A DNA stretch of 64,000 nucleotides from Curtobacterium sp. PhB115. GTDB taxonomy: Bacteria > Actinomycetota > Actinomycetes > Actinomycetales > Microbacteriaceae. Below, in pieces: positions 34,901-43,172 of this stretch (within the stretch, counting starts at the first letter, position 1; each line of letters begins with the position of its first letter). The translations under genes were made by a program, and so were the position numbers. The DNA lies in assembly GCF_003752025.1 (NCBI RefSeq), contig NZ_RJKR01000011.1, positions 62,001-126,000 of the forward strand, written 5' to 3'. The notes under the pieces are model-generated. The model was not told the DNA's origin, did not search any database, and worked only from the letters and a program-made list of their open reading frames with translations.

Positions 34901-35833
34901 CGCCCCGGAGGCCCGTCCCGCGTCGCCGACGCCGCCGCTGGTCGGCAGGTGGAACGTTCAGGGCTCACCTCGTGGCCGTCCGACGACCTGCCGCAGGTGC
35001 TCGACACCAGGCAGGCGGGCGGCGTGATCCGTGCGTACCCGGCCCTCGTGGAAGAGGGCACCGGACCGAAGGCGACCGTCGGGGTGCAGCTGCTCGCGAC
35101 GCCGTCCGACCGCGCCGTCCGGATGCCCGCCGGCGTCCGTCGTCTGGTGATGCTCGCGGTGCCGTCCCCGGTGTCGTACATCCAGTCGCACCTGACCGCG
35201 CAGGAGAAGCTCGCACTCGCCGCCAGCCCGTACCCGTCCACGAACGCGCTGTTCGACGACGTGCTCGCGGCCGTCGTCGACGCGGTGATCCGTCGCGCCC
35301 ACCCGGACGGTCTGGTGTTCACGAAGGCGGCGTTCGAGGCGGTCCGCGATGCCGTGTCCGCGACCGTCGTCGACACGATGTTCACGGCGGTGTCCGAGCT
35401 CGCCGCCGTGCTCGCCGCCGAGCGCTCCGCCGAACGAGCACTCAAGCAGGCGAACTCGATGTCCCTGCTCGGTGCGCTGACGGACATGCGACAGCAGATG
35501 GAGCGTCTCGTCTACCCGGGGTTCGTCTCCGTCTCCGGGCTCGACCGGCTCCGGCGCATCCGGGTGTACCTGCAGGGCATCGAGGCGCGCGTGCAGAAGC
35601 TCCTGCAGAACCCGGGCCGCGACGCCACCTGGATGCGCGAGGTCACCGTGGCCACCGACCGCTACGTCGACGCCGGTGGCGCCTTCCCGCCGGCGGTGGG
35701 CGCACACCCCGAGCTCGTGCACGCGCGGTGGATGCTCGAGGAGTTCCGCCTCAGCCTGTTCGCGCAGGAACTCGGGACCGCCGAGACCGTCTCGCTGCAG
35801 CGGATCACGAAGGCCCTGACCGCCGCCCGCTGA
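31973..35833 (+). CDS. hrpA: ATP-dependent RNA helicase HrpA
   Basis: A 1286-residue DEAH-box helicase, full length for HrpA. VAGATGSGKTTQLPKI is motif I, TQPRRIAART Ia, IIIDEAHERSL motif II, ITSATID motif III, and QRSGRAGRTSAG motif VI. The helicase-associated and OB-fold regions follow, then a long C-terminal part (DUF3418-type) special to bacterial HrpA. It has an acidic insert around DADDADGDDDETD. HrpA acts on mRNA and, in E. coli, in processing of fimbrial transcripts and rescue of collided ribosomes. ATG at 31973 is chosen over 31967 because of the -10 position. Confidence 0.95.
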   Translation: MSPTPPVITFPPELPVSQRRDDIAAAIRDNQVVIVAGATGSGKTTQLPKICLELGRESIGHTQPRRIAARTIAERVSEELGSELGDLVGYQVRFTDKVSSNTRIKLMTDGILLNEIHFDRDLKRYDTIIIDEAHERSLTIDFLLGYLKRLLPRRPDLKLIITSATIDPESFSKHFDDAPIIEVSGRTYPVEIRYRALVTEDADDADGDDDETDSRTADHGGAGADDRDVMQGITDALDELAQEDPGDVLVFLSGENEIRDAQDTIEGKRYPGTEVLPLYGRLSAADQHRVFDRRNTPGVRRRVVLATNVAETSLTVPGIKYVVDTGTARISRYSPRAKVQRLPIEAISQASANQRSGRAGRTSAGITIRLYSEDDFDRRPEFTDPEILRTNLAAVILQMISLGFGDIESFPFLQPPDSRGVKDGLDLLRELRAVDKDGRITKSGRQLTRLPIDPRLGRMVLEAGRQGVGREVVAIVSALSIQDPRERPLEKRAHADQLHARFADPTSDFLTLLNLWNHIEDKQEELSSSAFRRLCKAEFLNYLRIREWQDLYRQLSRAAKQVDVRVGQSRSEDGDAVHRSLLAGLLSQIGLRDREKRDYLGSRNTRFVVFPGSVLAKKQPDAVMAAELVETSRLFARTVGRIDPTWVEPLAGDLLKRTYGEPHWEKKQGAVVAYERVTLFGVPIVQRRRAQYARIDPVHSRELFIRHALVEGEWDSQQAFDRANRKLRKELEQLEERTRRRDILLDDENVYEFYDARIPADIATSRDFEGWWRATRRDQPDLLTMRRSDLLDESAAEAAEDDVDYPTQWRSGDQRLAIQYRFEPGAQDDGVSVQVPLALLPRMREEGFDWQVRGLRRELVTALIKALPKQIRKNVVPAADWAEKIVAELPDDAPTTPTESFRATLAKTIQRMTYVPVDESDFDMSRVPSHLLPTYAVVDERGRRVEAGKDLSALQTKLKDRTQESVARATQQGGGRRPGGPSRVADAAAGRQVERSGLTSWPSDDLPQVLDTRQAGGVIRAYPALVEEGTGPKATVGVQLLATPSDRAVRMPAGVRRLVMLAVPSPVSYIQSHLTAQEKLALAASPYPSTNALFDDVLAAVVDAVIRRAHPDGLVFTKAAFEAVRDAVSATVVDTMFTAVSELAAVLAAERSAERALKQANSMSLLGALTDMRQQMERLVYPGFVSVSGLDRLRRIRVYLQGIEARVQKLLQNPGRDATWMREVTVATDRYVDAGGAFPPAVGAHPELVHARWMLEEFRLSLFAQELGTAETVSLQRITKALTAAR

Positions 35834-35852
35834 TCGGTCTACCGTGACGCCC

Positions 35853-36221
35853 ATGATCGGCACACTCGACGTCATCGTCCTGGACTGCCAGGACACCCGG
35901 GCACTGGCACGGTTCTACGCGGAACTCCTCGGAGGCGAGATCGTCGGCTTCGACGAGGACTGGGCAGAGGTCGCGCTGCCCTTCACGGACCACCGACCGA
36001 TCCTGGCGTTCCAGCAGGTCGAGGAGTACCGCGCTCCGGAGTGGCCCGGGCAGCTCGCGCCACAGCAGAGCCACCTCGACGTCAAGGTGGACGACCTCGA
36101 CGACGGCGAGGCTGCGGTCCTGGCGATCGGTGCGACGGCGACGGGTTCCGGCACGGACACGTTCCGCGTCTACCTCGACCCGGCGGGCCACCCGTTCTGC
36201 CTCATCCGCCCGAACGACTGA
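35853..36221 (+). CDS. VOC-family protein (glyoxalase-like) 1
   Basis: A 122-residue single-unit VOC protein with paired beta-alpha-beta modules: DVIVLDCQDTRALARFYAELLGG at the start and DPAGHPFCLIRPND at the end, which carries a usual metal-ligand position. QSHLDVKVDDLDDGEAAVLAIGA is closely similar to the VOC protein at 45348, so the two are paralogues. Function unknown, possibly a ring-cleaving, lyase or resistance-type activity. ATG at 35853 with TACCGT 7 nt upstream. A GTG 9 nt earlier overlaps that -10. Confidence 0.8.
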   Translation: MIGTLDVIVLDCQDTRALARFYAELLGGEIVGFDEDWAEVALPFTDHRPILAFQQVEEYRAPEWPGQLAPQQSHLDVKVDDLDDGEAAVLAIGATATGSGTDTFRVYLDPAGHPFCLIRPND

Positions 36222-36637
36222 TCAGACTCCGGTCGCGAGCCCTTCGACCACCGTCACCCAGGGCAGCGCCCCGAGCACGGCACCGGGCAGGAACACCTTC
36301 GCGCCACGGAGGCCCGCCCCGATCACGGTCTCCGGCGCCTCGAGCACCCGCGAGTCGACGTAGACGGGCCACGACGCCGGCAACCCGATCGGGGTGATGC
36401 CGCCGTACTCCATGCCCGTCAGCGCGACGGCGTCGTCCATCGGCGCGAAGCTCGCCTTCCGGACGTCGAGCAGCCGCTTCACGACACGGTTGACGTCGAG
36501 CTTCGTCGAGGCGAGGACCACGCAGGCGGCGTACCGCACCTCGTCGCCGCGCTCGGCAGCCGGACGAGCGCTTCGGCGACGGGGATCGCGAGGAGACCGG
36601 TCGCGACCAGGGCAGGAACACGTTCGAGCGTCGGCAT
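36222..36637 (-). pseudogene. YbaK/EbsC-type deacylase, internal deletion and frameshift
   Basis: The C-terminal two thirds is a good YbaK/aminoacyl-tRNA deacylase pattern: EVRYAACVVLASTKLDVNRVVKR, ASFAPMDDAVALTGMEYGGI, TPIGLPASWPVYVDSRVLEAP, VIGAGLRGAKVFLPG. The expected N-terminus (MPTLERVPALVATGLLAIPVAEALVRLP) is present from the ATG at 36637 but in another frame, and only about ten residues separate the two parts where relatives have some forty. I infer a deletion of roughly 100 bp that also shifted the frame. A shortened protein might still start inside, but no ribosome binding site or -10 supports one. Confidence 0.65.
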
Positions 36638-36679
36638 GCCTCCACACGAGGGACCGGCTCCTCGCGCCACACTGAGGCC

Positions 36680-37372
36680 ATGCCCTCCTACGCCGACCAC
36701 ATCGACGTCCTCGCCGACGCCGCGACACGGTTCGAGGACGTGCTCCGAACCGGTGACCGCACGGCGATGGTGCCGTCCTGCCCGGGGTGGACCGTGTCCG
36801 ACCTGGGTGAGCACCTGGCCGAGATCCACCGGTGGGCGCTCGGCCAGCTCACCGGCACCGAGCCCGACGCGATCGTCGCCACCGACTTGGCCGACCGGTT
36901 CAGCGCGGGTGCCGACGAGCTGGTCGCGGCGCTCCGGGCACGCTCCGCCGACACCCCGTCCGCCGCGATCTACCCGCCGGACTCGGCGGCGACCTGGGCA
37001 CGGCGGCAGGGGCACGAGACCGCGATCCACCTGTGGGACGCGATGACGGCGTCGGGAGACGACCCGGGCCTCCAGGCCGAGCACGCAGCTGACGGCGTCC
37101 GCGAGGTGGTGGCCGACCTGTACCCGCGTCAGGTGCGGCTCGGACGGGTGGAGCCGCTCGCGGCGACGGTCGTGTTCGCGTGCAGCGACGCGGACGGCGA
37201 GGCCGTGCTCGTCGGCACCGACCCCGCGGCGCCGAGCGTCCGGGTGACCGGGCGGGCGGAGGACCTGCTGCTGCTCCTCTGGGGGCGACGGGATCCTGCG
37301 GTGATCGACCTGGCCGTCGACGGTGACCGTTCAGCCCTCGACGCTGCCCTCGCGACCGCGCTCGTCCCGTGA
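36680..37372 (+). CDS. Maleylpyruvate isomerase-family, mycothiol-dependent protein
   Basis: A 230-residue protein with the DinB/MDMPI fold. VPSCPGWTVSDLGEHLAEIHRWALGQL supplies the first metal histidines and ARRQGHETAIHLWDA the third. The C-terminal half resembles the SCP-like MDMPI-C domain. Members use a divalent metal and often mycothiol, the thiol of actinobacteria, to transform small molecules. ATG with CACACT 6 nt upstream. The GNAT gene overlaps its end by 4 nt. Confidence 0.85.
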   Translation: MPSYADHIDVLADAATRFEDVLRTGDRTAMVPSCPGWTVSDLGEHLAEIHRWALGQLTGTEPDAIVATDLADRFSAGADELVAALRARSADTPSAAIYPPDSAATWARRQGHETAIHLWDAMTASGDDPGLQAEHAADGVREVVADLYPRQVRLGRVEPLAATVVFACSDADGEAVLVGTDPAAPSVRVTGRAEDLLLLLWGRRDPAVIDLAVDGDRSALDAALATALVP

Positions 37373-37908
37373 AAGCGGGGGACGAGTCCGGCGCAGACGC
37401 CGCGAGCGACACGACCGGCACCACCGGCACGACCACCGTCCGCCCCGCAGCACCGAGCGACGCCGCGGCGATGGCCCGGGTGCACGTGGAGTCCTGGCGG
37501 GCGACGTACCGCGGGGTCGTGCGGGACGCGGTCCTGGACGACCCGACGTTCCTCCCCCGCCGCGAGGGCTTCTGGAACACGGCGCTCACCGACGCCCGCT
37601 TCGTGGCGAACCGCATCGCCGTGGCCGAGCACGACGGCGAGGTCGTCGGCATCGCGATGTCCGGTCCGGTCGACGCCGAGGTGCACCTCTTCGTGCTCTA
37701 CTTGCTCGACGGACACCACGGGTCCGGTGCGGGGAACGCCCTCCTCGACGCGGTCGTCGACCTGGCCGACCGTGTCACGCTGTGGGTCGCGGACCCGAAC
37801 CCGCGAGCGCAGGCCTTCTACCGCAAGCGCGGGTTCGCGCGGGACGGCACGGAACAGGTGGACGACGGCGTCCGCGAGGTCCGGATGGTCCGGCCACCGG
37901 CGAACTGA
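37369..37908 (+). CDS. GNAT-family N-acetyltransferase
   Basis: A 179-residue protein. A threonine/glycine-rich leader of about 22 residues is followed by the GNAT fold: VRPAAPSDAAAMARVHVESWRATYRG, AVAEHDGEVVGIAM, YLLDGHHGSGAGNALLDAVVD (the acetyl-CoA loop, in which HHGSGAG stands for the usual Q/RXXGXG/A), and WVADPNPRAQAFYRKRGFARDG. Substrate unknown. GTG overlaps the previous stop (GTGA), so it is coupled to the mycothiol-dependent protein. Confidence 0.85.
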   Translation: MKAGDESGADAASDTTGTTGTTTVRPAAPSDAAAMARVHVESWRATYRGVVRDAVLDDPTFLPRREGFWNTALTDARFVANRIAVAEHDGEVVGIAMSGPVDAEVHLFVLYLLDGHHGSGAGNALLDAVVDLADRVTLWVADPNPRAQAFYRKRGFARDGTEQVDDGVREVRMVRPPAN

Positions 37909-37948
37909 TCGGCCTCGGTCCGCGTGCGGCGCGGAGTAGAACGGCCTC

Positions 37949-38329
37949 ATGGCGAACGCAGTGGTGCACGTCGAACTCATCGGCCCCGACCCGGATCGGC
38001 TCCGGGCCTTCTACGCGGCGCTCTTCGGCTGGGACTCCCCCGCGGGCGCACCGGTCGCCCCGGCGGTGTCCGACCCGGACGCGTACTCGTTCCTCGAGCC
38101 GGTCGACGGTGCGGGGCCGGTCGCCGGGGGCATCGGTGGCGGGCCGGGCTTCGCGGCGCACGCGGTGTTCTACGTCGGGGTCGACGACGTCACCCTCGCG
38201 CTGGAGCAGGCGGAACGCCTGGGCGCGACCGTGGCGCTCCCGCCGCAGCGCAACGAGGGTGGCGGCGTGACCGTCGGGCACTTCCGCGATCCTGCCGGGA
38301 ACCTCGTCGGGGTGGCCGGTCCACGGTGA
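37949..38329 (+). CDS. VOC-family protein 2
   Basis: A 126-residue glyoxalase-fold protein: VVHVELIGPDPDRLRAFYAALFGWDSP, AGGIGGGPGFAAHAVFYVGVDDV, LGATVALPPQRNEGGGVTVGHFRDPAGNLVGVAG. The pattern HFRDPAGNLVGV is that of VOC proteins annotated as glyoxalase/bleomycin-resistance-like, of unknown role. ATG with a weaker TAGAAC 7 nt upstream. Its stop touches family B copy 4. Confidence 0.82.
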   Translation: MANAVVHVELIGPDPDRLRAFYAALFGWDSPAGAPVAPAVSDPDAYSFLEPVDGAGPVAGGIGGGPGFAAHAVFYVGVDDVTLALEQAERLGATVALPPQRNEGGGVTVGHFRDPAGNLVGVAGPR

Positions 38330-38330
38330 C

Positions 38331-38373
38331 GGCCTGGAGGCACGCCGGCGGGCCCGCACCGTGCCTCCAGGCC
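38331..38373. repeat. Inverted repeat, family B copy 4
   Basis: Arms GGCCTGGAGGCACG and CGTGCCTCCAGGCC, with the inner GCGGGCCCGC kept. It begins 2 nt after the VOC gene stop and lies between convergent genes. The A in GGCACG is matched by a T in the other arm, a compensated change against copy 1. Confidence 0.9.
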
Positions 38374-38431
38374 GTCGCGTCACGGGTCTGCGCGGGGCGC
38401 GACGCAGGCCCCGCCCCGCGGGCGACCCGCG

Positions 38432-40054
38432 TCAGGACGCGCGCGCTGCGAGCGCCTGCTGGAACTCCCGGCGGACGGCGTCGCCGCCCCGGCGGCGCCA
38501 GTCGCGCACCGTCGTCCGCCACGACGACACCTTCGCGCGTCCGAGCAGCACGTCGTTGATCGCGTTCGTCGCGAACGTGCCGAGCGCCGGACCCTTCGTC
38601 GAGTTCGTCGGCGAGTAGAGCCCGTAGACCGGGTTGGCCAGCCCGCGGTCGACCCACGACGCGAGCGACTCGTACACGGTGTCCGTCATCGTCGGGTTGC
38701 CGGCGTAGTACAGCGGCAGCGGGCACTCGGTGAAGTACTGCAGCGGGAACTCCCCGAGGGCAGTCTCGCTGTTGCCGGTCTTCGTCAGGACGGGTGCGCC
38801 GTCGCGGTACTCGAAGTCGCGGCCCTCGATGCCGAACTTGCGGTACGTCCAGGCCTCGGTGCCGAACGGCGACGCGCACCAGTTCAGGACCTGGAGGAGC
38901 ATCTTCACGCGGTCCTCGCGGCCGGCGGCGACCGCGGCGATCGCGTTGTTCGGGTCGCCGAGCCACGGTTTCGCCGCGTCCCCCGACGGGCCGACGAACG
39001 GCGCGATCGTCAGCTCGAAGCCGCTGCCCGGCGTCGCCTGCTGCAGCAGCCCGGGGATCGCGCTGTACGTGTCGGAGAGCATCAGCGCCGAGCCCTGCAC
39101 GAACCAGACCTTGCCGTTGTAGGCCGTGATGCTGTCCGGGTGCACGAGGTCCTGGGCGATGAGCTTCCGCGACACCTCGAGGAGTTCCTGGTACTCCTCG
39201 AGCTCGTACATGTGCGTGAGCCGGCCGCCGTCCTCCTGCCACTGGTTCGGCAGGCCGAGCATCGGACCGAGGATGTTGGTGGGCACCGATGCCAGCGCCC
39301 AGCGGTTCGCGTGCGGGTCGGAGACGTCGCGGCAGAGCTGGACGAACTCGTCGACCGTCGAGAATGCGGGGTCCACGCCGAGTCCTTCGAACAGGTCCTG
39401 ACGGCGGTGGAGCGCCTGCGAGGTCAGGGGTCCGCGCGGCACCGGGACACCGTAGATCCCGCCGGAGAAGACGGTGCCGCGCCACGACGCCGTCGGCAGG
39501 TTGGCGAGGTACGGGTAGTCGCGCACGCCACTGCCCGACAGGTGGGGGCTGAGGTCGGCGGCCTTCGCCTCGAGGAACTGCGGCAGGTACGGGAACGACC
39601 CGAACACGGTGAAGACGTCGCCGAGGGTGTCGCCGGCGACCTGCGTGGCGAACTTGTTGCCGAAGTCGGCGTTCGGCGTGATGGTGAGGTCGAGGTCGAT
39701 CCCCATCCGCTCGTCGAGCCCCTGCCAGTACGGGTTGCTCCCCTTCGCCGGCGGGACCGGCGAGTTCGTCGGCACGCTGCCGTGCACGGTGGAGCCGTCG
39801 CCGGGCTTCCCCGCGGTGGGCACGAGCGTCGCGGGGATCTTCCGGAACGCGCTCGGCATGAGGGCGCTCGTCTTCGGGAACGCCGGCTCAGGCCCGCCGG
39901 CCCACGGCACGTAGTCCGGCAGCTGGACCGCCTGGTTGATCGCCTTCACGTCGGTCGAGCGGGTCACGGTGGAGCAGCTGGCCAGGAGGCCCGTGGCTGC
40001 GACCCCGAGACCGCCCGCGATGAGCGCACGGCGCGTGATTCCGGTGGTGGTCAC
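38432..40054 (-). CDS. Carbohydrate ABC transporter substrate-binding lipoprotein
   Basis: A 540-residue binding protein, longer than the usual 420-450, like the LplA/LipO group. ITRRALIAGGLGVAATGL then the lipobox LLASC (Cys at about 27) gives a lipoprotein signal with a Tat-like twin arginine. Later DVFTVFGSFPYLPQFLEAKAADLSPHL and VVDEF-type segments fit family 1 binding proteins. GTG at 40054. Last gene of a three-gene operon with two permeases. The substrate is probably an oligosaccharide or sugar acid, by family only. Confidence 0.87.
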   Translation of the reverse strand: MTTTGITRRALIAGGLGVAATGLLASCSTVTRSTDVKAINQAVQLPDYVPWAGGPEPAFPKTSALMPSAFRKIPATLVPTAGKPGDGSTVHGSVPTNSPVPPAKGSNPYWQGLDERMGIDLDLTITPNADFGNKFATQVAGDTLGDVFTVFGSFPYLPQFLEAKAADLSPHLSGSGVRDYPYLANLPTASWRGTVFSGGIYGVPVPRGPLTSQALHRRQDLFEGLGVDPAFSTVDEFVQLCRDVSDPHANRWALASVPTNILGPMLGLPNQWQEDGGRLTHMYELEEYQELLEVSRKLIAQDLVHPDSITAYNGKVWFVQGSALMLSDTYSAIPGLLQQATPGSGFELTIAPFVGPSGDAAKPWLGDPNNAIAAVAAGREDRVKMLLQVLNWCASPFGTEAWTYRKFGIEGRDFEYRDGAPVLTKTGNSETALGEFPLQYFTECPLPLYYAGNPTMTDTVYESLASWVDRGLANPVYGLYSPTNSTKGPALGTFATNAINDVLLGRAKVSSWRTTVRDWRRRGGDAVRREFQQALAARAS

Positions 40055-40059
40055 GTCGG

Positions 40060-40986
40060 TCAGCCCTTCACCGCACCGGTCAGGACACCCTTGGCGAAGT
40101 GCCGCTGCAGGAACGGGTAGACGATGAGGATCGGCACGATCGAGACGACGAGGATCGCCATCTGGATCGAGGCCTGTGGAGGGAGCGCGTCGGACGAGGA
40201 ACCGAGGTCGGAGCCGCCGAGCTGCGCGTTGTTGATGACGTAGGTGCGGAGCACGAGCTGCAGGGGCCACTTCGCGGTGTCGTTGATGTAGAGCAGCGCG
40301 TTGAAGAACGCGTTCCAGTACCCGACGGCGTAGAACAGGCCGATCACGGCGAGGACCGCCTTCGACAGCGGCAGGACGATCCGCCAGAACACCGCGAAGT
40401 CCCCGGCGCCGTCGATGCGCGCCGACTCGAGGAGCTCCTGTGGGATCGCCATGAAGAACGACCGCATCACGATGACGTTGAAGGCGCTGAGGGCGGTCGG
40501 CAGGATGAGCGCCCAGTACGAGTCGAGCAGGCCGAACTGCTTCACGACCAGGTAGTTCGGGATGAGGCCAGGCGCGAACAACAGGCTGACGAGCACCAGG
40601 CTCAACACCACCCCGGAGCCGTACGACCCCGGACGACTCAGCGCGTAGGCGAGCATGGCGCTCACGAACAGGCTGATCAGGGTGCCGACGACGGTGATGC
40701 CGATGCTCACCACGAGGGCCCGCGTGACCACACCGCCGGCGAAGATGCTCTCGTAGGCCCCGAGGTCGAGGCCCTTCGGCCACATCACGAACCCGGCGGC
40801 GTCGTTCACCTGGCTGGTCGGCGCGAGGCTCGTCGACACGATGCCGACGAACGGCAGGATCACGACGAGGCAGATCACGAGCAGGACGGCTCCGGTGAGC
40901 AGTCGCCCGGGCAGCGGGGCGACGTCGGGCCCACCCCGCTTGCGCTTCTTCGTGCCGGGGACGGTCACGGTGTGCGTGGCGGTCAT
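40060..40986 (-). CDS. Carbohydrate ABC transporter permease (LplC/MalG type)
   Basis: A 308-residue permease with six hydrophobic segments. The EAA loop is IPQELLESARIDGAGDFAVFWRIVLPLSKAVLA, and the extended N-terminus is charged. ATG overlaps the stop of the upstream permease (ATGA). It pairs with that permease to form the channel. No ATPase is encoded in the locus, so a shared MsiK-like ATPase is expected elsewhere. Confidence 0.92.
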   Translation of the reverse strand: MTATHTVTVPGTKKRKRGGPDVAPLPGRLLTGAVLLVICLVVILPFVGIVSTSLAPTSQVNDAAGFVMWPKGLDLGAYESIFAGGVVTRALVVSIGITVVGTLISLFVSAMLAYALSRPGSYGSGVVLSLVLVSLLFAPGLIPNYLVVKQFGLLDSYWALILPTALSAFNVIVMRSFFMAIPQELLESARIDGAGDFAVFWRIVLPLSKAVLAVIGLFYAVGYWNAFFNALLYINDTAKWPLQLVLRTYVINNAQLGGSDLGSSSDALPPQASIQMAILVVSIVPILIVYPFLQRHFAKGVLTGAVKG

Positions 40987-42002
40987 CGCGCCTCCTTCTG
41001 GTAGACGCCCGCTTCGCCGAAGACGTGCGCGAGCTTGTTGGCGCCGAGCACGAGCAGCACGCCCACGACCCCCTTGACGAGTCCGACGGCCGCGGCGACG
41101 CCCCACTGTCCGCCGAGCACACCGTTGTTGTAGACGTAGGTGTCGAGGACCTCGCTGGCGGCCCGCCCGACGGCCTGCTGCTGCAGGATGATCTGCTCGA
41201 AGCCCACGGTGAGCGAGTCGCCGAGCCGCAGGATGAGCAGCAGGATGATGATGCCGCGCATGCCGGGCAGCGTGACGTGCCAGAGCTGCCGCCAGCGGCT
41301 CGCGCCGTCCATCTTCGCCGCCTCGTACAGGCTGGCGTCGATCGAGCTGAGGACGGCGAGGAACAGGATCGTCGCCCAGCCGGTGTCCTTCCAGATCACC
41401 TGACTGGTGAGGAGCGCCACGAACCCGTCGGGGTTGCCGAGGAAGTCGATCGCGTCGCCGCCCGCCGCTCGGATCGCGTTGTTCACGAGCCCGGAGCCGC
41501 CGAGGATCTGCTGGAACACCGCGACGACGATCACCCAGGACAGGAAGTGCGGCAGGTACAGGATCGACTGCACGACGCCCTTGATCCGCTCGGACAGCAG
41601 CGAGTTGAGCATCAGCGCCAGGATGATCGGCGCCGGGAACACGAACACGACCTGCACGAGCGTGATCACCAGGGTGTTGCGGAGCGCCCCGAGGAACTCA
41701 CCGTCGCCGTCGAACACCACCGAGAAGTTCTCGAAGCCGACCCAGGGGCTGCGCCCGAGCGGGACGAACGGCAGGTACTCCTGGAACGCGATGAGGTTGC
41801 CGAGGAGCGGCAGGTAGTGGAACCCGAGCAGGAGCGCGACGCCCGGCAGCCCCATCAGGAGCAGGACCCGGTCGCGCCGGATCCGCTGCCAGGTCGCTCG
41901 GCGCCGGAGCCCGGGGTCCGGTGGTGGTGCCGTTCGGTTCGCACCCCTGGCGGCGCGGGTGCTGTCTGCACTGTCCGCCGTGCGGACGTCGAGCTTCGTC
42001 AC
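40983..42002 (-). CDS. Carbohydrate ABC transporter permease (LplB type)
   Basis: A 339-residue permease. RDRVLLLMGLPGVALLLGFHYLPLLGNLIAFQEY is the first segment, and the EAA loop reads SLYEAAKMDGASRWRQLWHVTLPGMRG. GTG start preceded by GGAGGAGG about 9 nt upstream, so this operon, unlike many neighbours, has a leader and a strong ribosome binding site. A LacI-type site about 72 nt upstream (42074-42081) is the likely control point. Confidence 0.92.
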   Translation of the reverse strand: MTKLDVRTADSADSTRAARGANRTAPPPDPGLRRRATWQRIRRDRVLLLMGLPGVALLLGFHYLPLLGNLIAFQEYLPFVPLGRSPWVGFENFSVVFDGDGEFLGALRNTLVITLVQVVFVFPAPIILALMLNSLLSERIKGVVQSILYLPHFLSWVIVVAVFQQILGGSGLVNNAIRAAGGDAIDFLGNPDGFVALLTSQVIWKDTGWATILFLAVLSSIDASLYEAAKMDGASRWRQLWHVTLPGMRGIIILLLILRLGDSLTVGFEQIILQQQAVGRAASEVLDTYVYNNGVLGGQWGVAAAVGLVKGVVGVLLVLGANKLAHVFGEAGVYQKEAR

Positions 42003-42058
42003 TCGGTGGCCTCCTCCGTTGGATTCCTGCAGCGACCCTGGCGCGTTCGGTTACAACG

Positions 42059-42086
42059 TGGCAATCCGTTGCCAAACGTTTCCATC
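42059..42086. promoter_or_regulatory. LacI-family operator between importer and dehydrogenases
   Basis: TGGCAA-TCCG-TTGCCA (42059-42074) is a perfect dyad, overlapping AAACGTTT (42074-42081) with the central CG typical of LacI-family sites, within CCAAACGTTTCCA. It lies in the 147-nt gap between the divergent importer operon and the dehydrogenase genes. The regulator at 44241 is the natural candidate to bind it. Confidence 0.65.
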
Positions 42087-42149
42087 GGTCGCACGCCAGA
42101 GTGAGCGCACACTCGGCTGCCGACCGGCCGCTCACCTAGGCTGGGCGCC

Positions 42150-43172
42150 ATGACGCCGCAGTCGACCTCGCCCCCGCGCACCCGGATCGGCCTCGTCGGC
42201 GCCGGGGGCATCGCGGTCGCGCACCTGCCAGGACTGCTCCGACTCGGCGACGTCGTCGTGCACTCGCAGGAGGGCGCAGCGGCACTCGCGCGCTCCTTCG
42301 CGGACACGGCGCGCGCCGTCGGGAGCACCATCACGGTCGCCGACACCCTCGACGAGCTGTTCGCGGTCGTCGACGTCGTGGACGTGGTCGTCCCGACACC
42401 CGCACACGCCGACGTGGTCCGCGCGGCGCTCGCCGCGGGCAAGGACGTCGTCTCCGAGAAGCCCCTCGCCCGCACCGACGCGGACGCGGCGGACCTCGTC
42501 GCCCGTGCTGCCGACGCGGGCCGACAGCTCTACCCAGCCCACGTGGTGCGCTGGTTCCCCGCCTACGTGCGCCTCAAGGAGGCCGCGACCACGGGCCTCC
42601 TGGGCGACCTCGCGGTCCTGCGGTTCTCGCGGTCCGGCGCGTTCCCCACCCGTGTCCCCTGGTTCGGCGACCGGACGCAGTCCGGCGGCATCGTCATGGA
42701 CCAGATGATCCACGACCTCGACGTCGCACGGTGGGTGGCGGGCGAGGTGGTCCGGGTCTCCGCGGTGTCGGTCCGGGCGGGGAGCGCCGACGAGCCGGTC
42801 GAGGCCGCGCACGTCCTGCTCACCCACGCCTCCGGGGCGATCAGCCACGTCGCCGGGCTGTGGGGGCCGCAGCACCTGCCGTTCGCCACCGAGTACTCGG
42901 TCACCGGCACCCTCGGCAGCCTGTCGCACTCGTCCCTGGCCGAGGAGAGCACCCGTGCCCACCTCGCCCGTCCCGCCGAGGTCGACGGCTTCCTGCCGCC
43001 CGTCGACCCCGCAGAGGACCCGTACGCCCTCGAGCTCCGCGACTTCCTCGCGGCGTTCGCGGGCGGCCCGCAACCCCGGGTCACGGCGGCCGACGGCGCG
43101 GTGGCCGTCCGGCTCGCGAACGCCGCGCTGGCCTCGGTCGAGTCCGGGCAGCCCGTGGAGGTCTCGCTGTGA
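42150..43172 (+). CDS. Gfo/Idh/MocA-family oxidoreductase 1
   Basis: A 340-residue dehydrogenase. IGLVGAGGIAVAHLPGLLRLG binds NAD(P), and VVSEKPLARTDADA is the family EKP motif. GGIVMDQMIHDLDVARWVAG supplies the catalytic Asp/His region. Such enzymes oxidise or epimerise sugars, inositols or sugar acids. ATG with TAGGCT 7 nt upstream. It overlaps the next dehydrogenase by 4 nt and diverges from the importer, so the imported sugar is probably its substrate. Confidence 0.9.
   Translation: MTPQSTSPPRTRIGLVGAGGIAVAHLPGLLRLGDVVVHSQEGAAALARSFADTARAVGSTITVADTLDELFAVVDVVDVVVPTPAHADVVRAALAAGKDVVSEKPLARTDADAADLVARAADAGRQLYPAHVVRWFPAYVRLKEAATTGLLGDLAVLRFSRSGAFPTRVPWFGDRTQSGGIVMDQMIHDLDVARWVAGEVVRVSAVSVRAGSADEPVEAAHVLLTHASGAISHVAGLWGPQHLPFATEYSVTGTLGSLSHSSLAEESTRAHLARPAEVDGFLPPVDPAEDPYALELRDFLAAFAGGPQPRVTAADGAVAVRLANAALASVESGQPVEVSL

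Noticed and set aside
36479-37084. Minus-strand frame over the maleylpyruvate-isomerase-type gene as a separate gene
   Set aside because: Only its last part (the YbaK N-terminus) is meaningful. The rest mirrors the plus-strand gene at 36680.
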